From Lachnospiraceae bacterium (GTDB lineage Bacteria > Bacillota > Clostridia > Lachnospirales > Lachnospiraceae), in the NCBI GenBank assembly GCA_910576385.1, contig CAJTIR010000018.1, forward strand, positions 1 to 64,000: a stretch of 64,000 nucleotides of DNA, written 5' to 3'. The translations under genes and the position numbers were made by a program. The first letter of the stretch is position 1. Every line of letters starts with the position of its first letter. This document shows, piece by piece, positions 26,103 through 35,810 of this stretch. A model generated the notes under the pieces. It was not told the origin of the DNA. It did not search any database and saw only the letters and a list, made by a program, of their open reading frames with translations.

Positions 26103-26660
26103 TTATACTCTTGACAGATACTCTCCAGTTCTGGTATCAATCTTAATTACATCTTCCTGTTCCACAAATAAAGGAACATATACAGTCGCTCCAGTCTCTA
26201 CCACAGCCGGCTTGCTTGCTCCAGTAGCGGTATCACCCTTAAATCCTGGCTCAGTCTCAGTGATCTTTAATTCCACAAATAATGGCGGCTCAACTGCAAA
26301 CACGCTCCCATTATGTGAACACATTTTTACCATCTCATTTTCCTTTACAAACTTTAAAGCATCACCGATTGCGTTGGCATCCAAAGCGATCTGCTCATAA
26401 GTCTCAACATCCATAAAATGGAACAGATCTCCATCGGAATACAGATACTGCATGTCCGCTCTGTCAATACGCGCTTGGGGACACTTTTCAGTAGGACGGA
26501 ATGTTTTCTCCACAACCCCGCCGTTCTTAATGTTCTTTAATTTTGTCCTCACAAAAGCTGCGCCTTTTCCTGGCTTAACATGCTGAAACTCAATGATCTG
26601 GTATATATTATTATCTAATTCAATTGTAATACCATTCCTGAAATCTCCTGCTGAAATCAT
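26103..26660 (-). CDS. efp: Translation elongation factor P
   Basis: A 185-residue EF-P, the ribosome-binding protein that relieves stalling at polyproline. Three beta-barrel domains: the KOW-like N-domain with the loop [15 protein letters not shown], whose Lys (about residue 32) is the modification site in many species; the OB domain ([20 protein letters not shown]); and the C-terminal domain ([20 protein letters not shown]). Full length. Start ATG 26660 follows AAGGAGGAAT. It heads away from rpiB on the same strand with a 114-base gap. Confidence 0.97.
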   Translation of the reverse strand: MISAGDFRNGITIELDNNIYQIIEFQHVKPGKGAAFVRTKLKNIKNGGVVEKTFRPTEKCPQARIDRADMQYLYSDGDLFHFMDVETYEQIALDANAIGDALKFVKENEMVKMCSHNGSVFAVEPPLFVELKITETEPGFKGDTATGASKPAVVETGATVYVPLFVEQEDVIKIDTRTGEYLSRV

Positions 26661-26774
26661 TCGAAATTCCTCCTTAAACTGTAATCGGGCCTATCTTGCC
26701 CTAATCCTTTTGTTATTGTCTGCCTTATGGACTATAACATACTTTTCTCATTTTATACTATAATGGAAGAATTT

Positions 26775-27218
26775 TCAACCTTTTTCTTCAATCTCACGGA
26801 TCATGTCCACACGAATCTGGTGTCTGCCGCCCATAAATTCAGCATCCAGGTATGACTTTACTATATCCTTCGCCTGCTCATTGCCGACAATTCGCGCACC
26901 AAAAGCAATAACATTGGCATTGTTGTGTTCCTTAATCAGATGTGCTGTTGTTGTATCAGAACAGACACCGCAGCGCACGCCTTTGATCTTATTGGCAGCC
27001 AGAGAAATTCCTACTCCAGTACCACAAATCAAAATACCGCAGTCCACTTCCTTATCTGCAACCGCACGTCCCACTTTCTCACCATATTCAGGATAATGAC
27101 AGCTCTCCTTGCTGTCTGTCCCCATATTTACCACCTCATGGCCCAGGCTCTTTACATACTCCATCACTTCCATCTTCAAGTCTACTGCTGTGTGGTCATT
27201 TCCAATTGCTATTTTCAT
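26775..27218 (-). CDS. rpiB: Ribose-5-phosphate isomerase B
   Basis: A 147-residue RpiB, interconverting ribose-5-phosphate and ribulose-5-phosphate. Shown by MKIAIGNDHTAVDLK at the start, the active-site Cys in DCGILICGTGVGISLAANK (about residues 62-78), and NNANVIAFGARIVG. LacA/RpiB homologues include galactose-6-phosphate and allose-6-phosphate isomerases, but length and the GTGVGIS motif fit RpiB. It lies in a minus-strand run with yqeG and nrdR. Confidence 0.93.
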   Translation of the reverse strand: MKIAIGNDHTAVDLKMEVMEYVKSLGHEVVNMGTDSKESCHYPEYGEKVGRAVADKEVDCGILICGTGVGISLAANKIKGVRCGVCSDTTTAHLIKEHNNANVIAFGARIVGNEQAKDIVKSYLDAEFMGGRHQIRVDMIREIEEKG

Positions 27219-27262
27219 CTATTCGTCCTCCCATTCCATTCTCTCCCTATTTTATGCATCAA

Positions 27263-27775
27263 TTATCTTCTCCGCTGATAAAAAAATAGTACAATTCGCT
27301 CCAGATAACGCTTTAAAACAATTTGAATCTCTTCCCTAGGATCAATTGGTTTTGTAAGAATTGTACGAATTCCCGCACGATTAGCGCCATATACATCTGT
27401 AAAAATCTGATCTCCCACAAATAAAGTATTTCCCTTATGTGTTCCCATCAGCTCCATCGCCCGTTCATAACCGGAAACCTTTGGCTTTGCCGCCTTAAAA
27501 ATATATTGTACCTGTACCTGATCATTGAACATCTTTACCCTTGGCTCTTTATTATTGGACAACAAACAACATTGATATCCCAGCTCTTTCAAATACACAA
27601 ACAGCTTTTTAGCACGCTCATCCGCTGGCGCCCCATGAGGCACTAATGTATTATCCACATCAAAAATAATTCCCCGATAACCTTCTCTATATAAGCGCTC
27701 AAATTCTATCTCATATGCTGAGTTTAGATATTCACCGGGATAAAATTTTCTTAACATACACACATTCTCCTGCAA
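27263..27775 (-). CDS. yqeG: YqeG-family HAD phosphatase
   Basis: A 170-residue HAD-superfamily protein (subclass IIIA). The nucleophile motif DVDNTLVPHG (about residues 41-50) gives DxDxT; LLSNNKEPRVKMF is motif II (SNN); AAKPKVSGYERAMEL supplies the Lys; VGDQIFTDVYGANRAGI is motif IV. YqeG-type enzymes include phosphatidylglycerophosphate phosphatases, so PGP dephosphorylation is one plausible role. Starts 15 bases after the nrdR stop. Confidence 0.88.
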   Translation of the reverse strand: MQENVCMLRKFYPGEYLNSAYEIEFERLYREGYRGIIFDVDNTLVPHGAPADERAKKLFVYLKELGYQCCLLSNNKEPRVKMFNDQVQVQYIFKAAKPKVSGYERAMELMGTHKGNTLFVGDQIFTDVYGANRAGIRTILTKPIDPREEIQIVLKRYLERIVLFFYQRRR

Positions 27776-27789
27776 CTGAACTCTTCTTG

Positions 27790-28242
27790 TTAATTGTCCA
27801 GCATTTTCTTCAATTCCTCCATAAAGGTATTTACATCCTTAAATTCCCGATATACAGAGGCAAAGCGGACATATGCCACCGGGTCTAGATCCTGAAGCCG
27901 ATTCATCACCAGCTCACCGATTTTAGAACTTAAAATCTCTTTCTCTTCCCTGCTGAAAATCTCGCCTTCCAGTTCATCCACCAACCTGCCGATCTGCTTT
28001 GCAGATACTGGACGCTTATGGCAGGCACGCAAAATCCCCGCTTCCACTTTTGCCCTGTCATACTGCTCCCTATTGTCATCTTTTTTTATCACGATCAGTG
28101 GAGTAGTCTCTACCTTTTCATAGGTAGTAAAGCGCTTTTGACATTCATCACAGAGTCTTCGTCTGCGAATAGAATTATTATCATCTGCCGGTCTGGAATC
28201 AATTACTCTGCTATTATGGCTGCCGCAAAATGGACACTTCAT
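27790..28242 (-). CDS. nrdR: Transcriptional repressor NrdR
   Basis: A 150-residue NrdR, the nucleotide-sensing repressor of ribonucleotide reductase genes. N-terminal zinc ribbon CPFCGSHNSRVIDSRP ... CDECQKRFTTYE (residues 3-45). ATP-cone domain (PLIVIKKDDNREQYDRAKVE through DLDPVAYVRFASVYREFKD). Start ATG 28242 follows AAGGAGGAA. First of the nrdR-yqeG pair. Confidence 0.97.
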   Translation of the reverse strand: MKCPFCGSHNSRVIDSRPADDNNSIRRRRLCDECQKRFTTYEKVETTPLIVIKKDDNREQYDRAKVEAGILRACHKRPVSAKQIGRLVDELEGEIFSREEKEILSSKIGELVMNRLQDLDPVAYVRFASVYREFKDVNTFMEELKKMLDN

Positions 28243-28320
28243 TTTATTCCTCCTTGGTACAGGTATTTAATTTCAGTATAGCTTTCTTTTTTTCCCTTGT
28301 CAAACATATTTTCCCAGAAA

Positions 28321-28566
28321 TCACTTTGGTTCTGGTTCTGGAATCTCCACTAAAATAATATCTGGCCCAACTCTTACCACCTGACTCCAAGGTATCAAAA
28401 GCTCACTTCCTCTGCCGAACATGCTCCACATCTTTCCACAGCCCGGAATAATCAGTGCCAACACTACTCCTGTACAGACATCAATATCAATATCCACTAC
28501 AAATCCCAGACATTTGCAATTGCAGACATTGATAACCTCCTTCTCCTTTAATTCACACAGACGCAT
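28321..28566 (-). CDS. YlmC/YmxH-family PRC-barrel protein
   Basis: An 81-residue PRC-barrel protein of the sporulation-associated YlmC/YmxH type (MRLCELKEKEVINV ... LIPWSQVVRVGPDIILVEIP). I prefer ATG 28566, since GGGAGG lies 6 bases upstream; an in-frame TTG at 28581 is too close to that site. It carries extra cysteines (VCNCKCLG, DVCTG, GCGK) unusual for the family. The exact role is unknown; homologues are found near spore and cell-division genes in Clostridia. Confidence 0.8.
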   Translation of the reverse strand: MRLCELKEKEVINVCNCKCLGFVVDIDIDVCTGVVLALIIPGCGKMWSMFGRGSELLIPWSQVVRVGPDIILVEIPEPEPK

Positions 28567-28659
28567 GGTATTCCCTCCCAATATTTTAGAATGCCTATCG
28601 CATCAAATCAATCTCACCTGAAATTATTCTAATTATAAGAAACTTCTTTCAAATTTCCA

Positions 28660-28700
28660 TTAATTTAGAAATCCCCCTGCATTACTATATGATGCAGAGG
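28660..28700. repeat. Hairpin in the nrdR/DUF1667 gap
   Basis: CCCCCTGCAT-tactat-ATGATGCAGAGGG forms an imperfect stem of about 9 bp about 80 bases before the DUF1667 stop, next to a family B repeat. No clear T-run. Confidence 0.35.
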
Positions 28701-28718
28701 GATAAAGGTTCCTATTTC

Positions 28719-28760
28719 ATAAGAATTTGAAAGGTCTGAATATCTATTTTCATGGGTTCT
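28719..28760. repeat. Palindromic dispersed repeat, family B, copy 2
   Basis: AATTTGAAAGGTCTGAATAT followed by CTATTTTCATGGGTTCT. Matches the arms of copy 1 (5683-5758) and copy 3 (55522-55593). Here the left arm is degenerate. Confidence 0.55.
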
Positions 28761-28773
28761 GAATAGTTGAACT

Positions 28774-29133
28774 TTATTTTACTTCCTTGGTAGCAACAAT
28801 ATCCGCACCTGTTCCTGCCACGTTACTGACAATTGTATCTCCAATATGCACAGGAGCCTGTACTTTTATTTCCTTAATTTCCTGAATAATTTCAAATATC
28901 TTGTCTTTGGGAATATCTCTGTTGGTCTTCACAGAAACTACCGCGCTGCTCCCACCTTCCACGGCCACCGTGCTAGTGACAATTCTGGTAGGATTTGTGA
29001 CTTCCTTTTTGGCATATACTTCTCCACGCTTACAAGTATTTCCAGCAATCTCTGTCGCCTGACCTTGATCTATCTGTACCTTGAGCTGGCATCCCATCGG
29101 ACAGCCAATACAAGTCAGTTCCCTTGTCTCCAT
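28774..29133 (-). CDS. DUF1667 protein of the glycerol-3-phosphate oxidation operon
   Basis: A 119-residue DUF1667 protein. N-terminal METRELTCIGCPMGCQLKVQ has a CxxCxxxC iron-sulfur-like motif, plus a later Cys (GNTCKRGE); the C-terminal part is RIVTSTVAVEGG ... VQAPVHIGDTIVSNVAGTGA. In Firmicutes this family follows the two FAD oxidoreductases of a GlpA-GlpB-like dehydrogenase and is presumed to carry electrons, like GlpC. ATG 29133 follows AAGGAGAG; an in-frame ATG at 29160 has no such site. Last gene of the glp operon. Confidence 0.87.
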   Translation of the reverse strand: METRELTCIGCPMGCQLKVQIDQGQATEIAGNTCKRGEVYAKKEVTNPTRIVTSTVAVEGGSSAVVSVKTNRDIPKDKIFEIIQEIKEIKVQAPVHIGDTIVSNVAGTGADIVATKEVK

Positions 29134-29235
29134 GTCTTTTCTCTCCTTCGCCTCTGTCATATACTAGGTTGACGCTCCCCATAGCTAAAGCAAGGGGTTA
29201 CAACACATTTGATAAATAGTTCTTACAAATCAAAA

Positions 29236-30501
29236 CTATTCTATTTTTACCGTAATCTGTGATAGATTGGGAAATGTTTTTAGCTCTTCTTGCTTCAATA
29301 CCACTTCTTCCATTTCTCCAGGTACAATGACTTGCCGTTTCCTATGGATGACACGCTCCTGATTGAGATACACTGACACATAACAATTCTGATAGACATC
29401 TCCTACCCGAAAACGCACGGTATGATTTTCCTCCATGCGCTGTGGATGGATGGTCTTAGGCACAGTATAGCGCACACCTCCCTCTGCCACAATTGGAATA
29501 TCCTCACCATCAAACAATAGATGTCTGGCGCCACCTCGCACATAAGCAGCAGCATGTTTTCCGGCGGCCTTAGCTTCCTGGGAGACAAAATCCACCAAAT
29601 CATGGACATGGAGCACATTGCCGCAGGCAAAGACACCTTCCACATTCGTTTCCAAAGATTCATTGACCAGAGGACCCGCTGTCACTGGGCTGATCTCAAC
29701 TCCTAAGCTTGTGGACAATTCATTTTCCGGTATCAGCCCACAGGACAACAGCAATGTATCACAAGTATAATGCTTATCTGTGCCTGGAATTGGTTTTCTA
29801 TTTTGATCCACCTTGGCAATGGTAACGCCGCTGACCCGCTCCTTACCTTCAATATCCACCACCGTATGACTCAATTTTAATGGAATTCCAAAATCATCCA
29901 GACATTGCACAATATTTCTCTTTAAGCCGCCAGAATATGGCAGCAATTCTGCCACTACCTGTACTTTGGCGCCCTCCAGAGTCATTCTTCTGGCCATAAT
30001 AAGCCCAATATCACCAGAACCCAAGATCACCACCTCACGCCCAGGCAGACACCCCTCCATATTTACCAGACGCTGTGCCGTTCCTGCAGAGTATATTCCT
30101 GCGGGCCGATAACCTGGAATATTTAAGGCTCCTCTGGAACGTTCCCGACACCCCATTGCAAGTATAATTGCTTTTGCCTGAATCTCAAATAAACCATCCG
30201 CGCGATTCATAGCTGTCACAGTCTTATCTTCGGTAATATCTATCACCATTGTATTTAATTTATATTCTATTTTTGCTTCCTCTAACTGTTCGATATATCT
30301 GGCCGCATATTCCGGTCCAGTCAGCTCCTCTTTAAACGTGTGCAGCCCAAAACCATTGTGAATGCACTGATTTAAGATTCCGCCAAGCTCCTGATCTCTC
30401 TCCAGCACCAGAATCGAATCCACTCCATTTTCCTTGGCAGAAACAGCCGCTGCCAGACCTGCCGGACCGCCTCCCACAATCACAATATCATAATTTAACA
30501 T
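29236..30501 (-). CDS. FAD-dependent oxidoreductase (GlpB/HcnB-like) of the glycerol operon
   Basis: A 421-residue pyridine nucleotide-disulfide oxidoreductase-type protein. FAD motif YDIVIVGGGPAGLAAAVSA (residues 4-22); second dinucleotide motif REVVILGSGDIGLIMARRMT; C-terminal FAD motif VEGVFACGNVLHVHDLVD. No redox disulfide. The frame is open far upstream but AAGGAG precedes ATG 30501 (MLNYDIV), 13 bases after the previous stop. With the GlpA-like protein and DUF1667 it likely forms a complex passing electrons from glycerol-3-phosphate to an acceptor. Confidence 0.88.
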   Translation of the reverse strand: MLNYDIVIVGGGPAGLAAAVSAKENGVDSILVLERDQELGGILNQCIHNGFGLHTFKEELTGPEYAARYIEQLEEAKIEYKLNTMVIDITEDKTVTAMNRADGLFEIQAKAIILAMGCRERSRGALNIPGYRPAGIYSAGTAQRLVNMEGCLPGREVVILGSGDIGLIMARRMTLEGAKVQVVAELLPYSGGLKRNIVQCLDDFGIPLKLSHTVVDIEGKERVSGVTIAKVDQNRKPIPGTDKHYTCDTLLLSCGLIPENELSTSLGVEISPVTAGPLVNESLETNVEGVFACGNVLHVHDLVDFVSQEAKAAGKHAAAYVRGGARHLLFDGEDIPIVAEGGVRYTVPKTIHPQRMEENHTVRFRVGDVYQNCYVSVYLNQERVIHRKRQVIVPGEMEEVVLKQEELKTFPNLSQITVKIE

Positions 30502-30514
30502 GAATTTCTCCTTT

Positions 30515-31948
30515 TTAACTATCTTTATTTCTGCCCATAATAAGCTTGGAGCTTCCACCTGATTTGGTAATCTCAGAAAGCGGCAGATTGCATTCTCTGG
30601 CCAAAAGTTCCATTGTCCTGGGGGAACAGAAACCTGCCTGGCAGCGTCCCATTCCCGCCCTGGTTCTGCGCTTGACGCCATCTAAGGATTTTGCACCGAG
30701 CGGCCGTCTGATGGCATCTAAAATCTCTCCCTCAGAGACCAGCTCACAGCGACAGACAATCGTTCCATAGTCTGGCTGTTTTCGGATCAGCGCTGCATGT
30801 GCTTCCTGATCTAAGGTTTTGGGATCTAAGATTCCCTTTCTGGCTGCTATAAAATCTGTTTTCTCTTTTGCATTTGAAAGTTCTTTGATCATTTGAGCCA
30901 CCATCTTTCCAATTGCTGGAGCCGCCGTCAGACCAGGTGATTCAATTCCTGCACAATCAATAAAGCCTTTGGCGTCCTCTGCCTCGCCGATCTGAAATTC
31001 ATGTCCATCCTCATGGGCGCGCAGCCCTGCAAAAGAAGTAATCACCTGGCGCATAGGCAAATCTTTGACCGTTTGTCTGGCACGGGCAGTCAGCTCCTCA
31101 AGACCCTCCTGGGTGGTATTGGTTCCCTCTCTGTTTTCAATATCATCCGCTGTCGGCCCAACTAAAATATTTCCATGAACTGTGGGCGTTACCAGCACAC
31201 CCTTTCCATACTTGCCCGGAAGCTGAAAAATAGTATGCTTAACATACTCTGCCACAGCATGATCTAACAGACAATACTCACCACGTCTGGGCGTGATATG
31301 AAGTTTTTTAGAACTTACCATATTGTGGAACTGATCTGCATAAACCCCCGCCGCATTGATAATATACTTCGTCGCAAAATCACCCTGACTGGTTTTCACT
31401 AGCCAAGTGGATTCTTGCTTCTCAAATCCAACCACTTCCGTATAGAAATAAAATTCTACTCCATTTACCGCTGCATTTTCTGCAAAAGCAAGATTCATGC
31501 CAAACGGACAGACAATCCCTCCTGTGGGCGCATACAAAGCAGCTACCGCCTGTTGGGAAATATTGGGTTCCATCTCAATTAGCTCTTCTCGGCCAATGAT
31601 CCTTAAATCCTTAACACCATTTTGGATTCCCCGCTCATATAGTTCTTCCAGATTTGGCAATTCCTCTTTATGAAGACATACTACCAGAGAACCATTTCTT
31701 TGAAACGGAAAATCAAGCTCCCTAGAAAGCTCCTCCATCATCTGATTGCCCTCCACATTCAGCTTTGCCATCAAGGAGCCGCTCTTGGCGTCAAAGCCTG
31801 CATGCACAATGGCGCTGTTTGCCTTGGAAGTCCCGCAGCACACATCCTCCTCCTTCTCCAGTACACAGATATTCAATTGATATCTGGAAAGTTCTCTGGC
31901 ACAAGCACAGCCTGATACGCCAGCTCCAATAATCACTACATCATACAT
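30515..31948 (-). CDS. Glycerol-3-phosphate dehydrogenase-like FAD protein with BFD-type [2Fe-2S] domain
   Basis: A 477-residue DAO-fold flavoprotein. FAD motif YDVVIIGAGVSGCACARELS (residues 2-21) and substrate-domain features (GTSKANSAIVHAGFDAKSGS). A C-terminal Cys cluster, IVCRCELVSEGEILDAIRR ... GMGRCQAGFCSPR, has the pattern of BFD/[2Fe-2S] domains in GlpA. The family oxidises sn-glycerol-3-phosphate to dihydroxyacetone phosphate. ATG 31948 follows GAAAGGTG. It is 5 bases from the glpK stop, so coupled. Confidence 0.9.
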   Translation of the reverse strand: MYDVVIIGAGVSGCACARELSRYQLNICVLEKEEDVCCGTSKANSAIVHAGFDAKSGSLMAKLNVEGNQMMEELSRELDFPFQRNGSLVVCLHKEELPNLEELYERGIQNGVKDLRIIGREELIEMEPNISQQAVAALYAPTGGIVCPFGMNLAFAENAAVNGVEFYFYTEVVGFEKQESTWLVKTSQGDFATKYIINAAGVYADQFHNMVSSKKLHITPRRGEYCLLDHAVAEYVKHTIFQLPGKYGKGVLVTPTVHGNILVGPTADDIENREGTNTTQEGLEELTARARQTVKDLPMRQVITSFAGLRAHEDGHEFQIGEAEDAKGFIDCAGIESPGLTAAPAIGKMVAQMIKELSNAKEKTDFIAARKGILDPKTLDQEAHAALIRKQPDYGTIVCRCELVSEGEILDAIRRPLGAKSLDGVKRRTRAGMGRCQAGFCSPRTMELLARECNLPLSEITKSGGSSKLIMGRNKDS

Positions 31949-31953
31949 GGTAT

Positions 31954-33465
<1,512 letters not shown>

Positions 33466-33482
33466 TCAGATTATTTTTACTA

Positions 33483-33511
33483 TTGAAAACTCTTCTGATC
33501 TTCTTTATACT
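33483..33511 (+). promoter_or_regulatory. Predicted promoter of the 86-aa gene
   Basis: TTGAAA (33483-33488), 17-bp spacer, TATACT (33506-33511), about 50 bases before ATG 33564. Confidence 0.5.
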
Positions 33512-33563
33512 AAAATCATTGCAGCCGCACAAATTACCGCACGAACAGTAAGGAGAAACCATC

Positions 33564-33824
33564 ATGCGTATCTGGTTTAAGTTATTTCAAGACAACCATC
33601 TGTTACAGGACACTGTGATCACAGATGACAGTGAAGATACTCGCACCCACAAGATTTTTCGGGCACTGGAACAGGTCTGCTACGAATTTGACCTCAGCAA
33701 ACCAATTTGGCTGGACGCCACCATAGCCGAATTTAAACGCCATGCCAAAGCCCGCTTTTACCAAGACAATTTTGTGGAACAAATTGACTTTGATTACCTG
33801 GAAATCCATGTGATTGAAGAGTAA
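33564..33824 (+). CDS. Conserved-looking hypothetical protein (86 aa)
   Basis: An 86-residue acidic, soluble protein (MRIWFKLFQDNHLLQDTVIT, then YEFDLSKPIWLDATIAEFKR, ending DFDYLEIHVIEE). ATG 33564 has AAGGAG 9 bases upstream and a good promoter, so the gene is real. The small alpha/beta layout and the conserved-looking tail suggest a single-domain protein. I do not recognise a characterised family. It diverges from glpK and is followed directly by repeat family A copy 1. Confidence 0.75.
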   Translation: MRIWFKLFQDNHLLQDTVITDDSEDTRTHKIFRALEQVCYEFDLSKPIWLDATIAEFKRHAKARFYQDNFVEQIDFDYLEIHVIEE

Positions 33825-33825
33825 T

Positions 33826-33951
33826 TTATCTCAGTGGGAGTCTAGTCTCCAACTGAGATAAAGCCTCCGGCGGATTGCAGGGGTGCGGATTTGTTTCTGT
33901 CAGCAAAGCTGACCCACAACCCTGCAGCAAGAACGCCGATGGCGTTCTTGG
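33826..33951. repeat. Dispersed three-hairpin repeat, family A, copy 1
   Basis: About 125 bp with three stems: ATCTCAGTGGGAG / CTCC.ACTGAGAT; TGCAGGG ... CCCTGCA enclosing GTCAGC-aaa-GCTGAC; and CAAGAACGCC-gat-GGCGTTCTTG. Near-identical blocks in the same order are at 48910-49034 and 58215-58320, in the opposite orientation. Here it fills the gap between the 86-aa gene and the stop of the SpoU methyltransferase gene. Confidence 0.8.
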
Positions 33952-33954
33952 ACT

Positions 33955-34764
33955 TTATCTGCGCTGCCGATGCGTCTCATACATCAGCAGCGCTGCCGCG
34001 ATAGAAGCATTTAAAGACTCTACTCTGCCCTCCATCGGTATGCGAATATACTGATCTGCCAGGGCAGCCGTTTCCGGCGTAAGCCCGTTTCCCTCATTGC
34101 CAATCAAAAACCCACAGGCGCCGCGATAATCAGGCTGATCATACGATAGCTTCCCCTTTAAATGTGCCGCATACATGATAATTCCCTGTTTTTTCAAAAA
34201 ATTTATTGTCCCTGCCAAATCTTCCGCGAGATAGAAGGGAACGCGAAACAGAGAACCCATTGTTGAACGAACCACTTTGGGATTAAAAATATCCACGGTC
34301 GTCTTACTCATAACAATACCTGTAACGCCTGCTCCCTCTGCGGTGCGCATCATCGTGCCCAGATTTCCTGGATCCTGAATCCCCTCTAAAATCAGCAAAT
34401 GCGGACATTTCTCCATTGGCTGGTCTCCATTTTTTGAAACATTGAAATCTCCCAGTAATTTTTCCAGAGAGTATTGCGGCATTTTCACAAGACATAAAAT
34501 CCCCTGCGGGGTTTTCGTATCACTGACCGCCGAAAATACTTTGTCGGAAACCACTTCATAGGAATAATCCTCTAAAAATCCCTGATTTTTAGGCTCTGCA
34601 AGAAAACTCTCTGATACATAGAGCGTCTCAATCTGTCCTTTGGGCGCCTCCTGACACATTTTTATTCCTTCTGCCACAAAAACCCGCTGTTCATAGCGGG
34701 TTTTTGCCTTTTTATTCAACTGTACAATACGCTTCATCTGCGGATTGGAAGAACTTGTCACCAT
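33955..34764 (-). CDS. SpoU-family RNA 2'-O-methyltransferase (TrmH/RlmB-like)
   Basis: A 269-residue SPOUT methyltransferase. An N-terminal substrate-binding domain (MVTSSSNPQMKRIVQLNKKA; FVAEGIKMCQEAPKG) precedes the knotted catalytic domain with the three SpoU motifs: LILEGIQDPGNLGTMMRTAE, GACGFLIGNEGNGLTPE and IRIPMEGRVESLNASIAAAL. It methylates a ribose in 23S rRNA or tRNA; which site is unknown. The frame is open to 34896 inside pfkA, but ATG 34764 fits the family N-terminus and is 17 bases after the pfkA stop. The dnaE-pfkA-SpoU order is common in this group. Confidence 0.92.
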   Translation of the reverse strand: MVTSSSNPQMKRIVQLNKKAKTRYEQRVFVAEGIKMCQEAPKGQIETLYVSESFLAEPKNQGFLEDYSYEVVSDKVFSAVSDTKTPQGILCLVKMPQYSLEKLLGDFNVSKNGDQPMEKCPHLLILEGIQDPGNLGTMMRTAEGAGVTGIVMSKTTVDIFNPKVVRSTMGSLFRVPFYLAEDLAGTINFLKKQGIIMYAAHLKGKLSYDQPDYRGACGFLIGNEGNGLTPETAALADQYIRIPMEGRVESLNASIAAALLMYETHRQRR

Positions 34765-34780
34765 AGTTTTTGTGTTCTCC

Positions 34781-35755
34781 TTACAGACTAAGATTTCTGC
34801 AGATTTCAAACTGATATTCTGAAATATTTTTCTGCATGCCAAGCGCCTCATCAATATCAAAATCAACAAATTCTCCGTCACGATAGCCCACGACACGGTT
34901 GGACTTACCCTGACACAGTAAATCTACTGCGTAAGCTCCCATTGTGGACGCATAGACACGATCCTTACAAGTAGGACTTCCACCGCGCTGCATGTGTCCC
35001 AAAATCGTTGCTCGTGTCTCCACGCCAGTTGCCGCCTCAATACGCTTTGCCATACTTGCAGAATGTCCGATTCCCTCCGCATTAATCACAATATGGTGTT
35101 TCTTGCCCTTTTTCCGATTGGCAATGATATTATTGACCAACACCTGTTCATCGTAATTATATTTTTCAGGCAGCAAAATATCCTCTGCTCCATTGGCAAT
35201 TCCACACCACAAGGCAATATAACCCGCACCGCGGCCCATAACTTCAATAATAGAACAACGCTCATGGGAAGTGGAAGTATCGCGCACCTTGTCAATGGCC
35301 TCCATCGCCGTATTTACCGCGGTATCAAATCCGATTGTATACTCTGTACAGGCAATATCCAAATCAATTGTCCCTGGAATCCCTATGGTATTGATGCCCA
35401 ATCCCGCCAGCTTCTGCGCTCCCTTAAAAGAACCGTCGCCGCCGATTACAATCACACCGTCAATGCCATGTTTTCTACAGATTTCCGCTCCTAACTGCTG
35501 GCCTTCTGCTGTTGTAAACTCTTTACATCTGGCCGTCTGTAAGATCGTACCTCCACGCTGAATCGTGTCTGACACATCATTTGCATGCATATCTATAATT
35601 TCTTCCTGAAGCAAACCTGCATATCCTCTTTTAATGCCCTTTACATTCTTTCCCTTTACAATGGCCTGCCGCACCACTGCTCGGATCGCAGCATTCATTC
35701 CTGGTGCATCACCGCCGCTGGTCAGCACACCAATTGTCTGAATCTCCTTTGCCAT
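34781..35755 (-). CDS. pfkA: ATP-dependent 6-phosphofructokinase
   Basis: A 324-residue PfkA, phosphorylating fructose-6-phosphate in glycolysis. ATP loop QTIGVLTSGGDAPGMNAAIR (residues 6-25); GVIVIGGDGSFKGAQKL; catalytic region IGIPGTIDLDIACTEYTIGF with the base Asp (TIDxD); MGRGAGYIALWCGIA; and ATILGHMQRGGSPTCKDRV. GGDGS with Gly favours ATP over pyrophosphate. Full length. Read after dnaE, with a 55-base gap. Confidence 0.97.
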   Translation of the reverse strand: MAKEIQTIGVLTSGGDAPGMNAAIRAVVRQAIVKGKNVKGIKRGYAGLLQEEIIDMHANDVSDTIQRGGTILQTARCKEFTTAEGQQLGAEICRKHGIDGVIVIGGDGSFKGAQKLAGLGINTIGIPGTIDLDIACTEYTIGFDTAVNTAMEAIDKVRDTSTSHERCSIIEVMGRGAGYIALWCGIANGAEDILLPEKYNYDEQVLVNNIIANRKKGKKHHIVINAEGIGHSASMAKRIEAATGVETRATILGHMQRGGSPTCKDRVYASTMGAYAVDLLCQGKSNRVVGYRDGEFVDFDIDEALGMQKNISEYQFEICRNLSL

Positions 35756-35810
35756 AACATGTCCCTCCTGTTATTCTATCCTTAATTTCACTTTTCCAAT
35801 CTATTACATT

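Noticed and set aside
30502-30681. Longer N-terminus of the second FAD protein (open to 30681)
   Set aside because: It overlaps the end of the GlpA-like gene, while ATG 30501 has AAGGAG and starts directly at the FAD motif.
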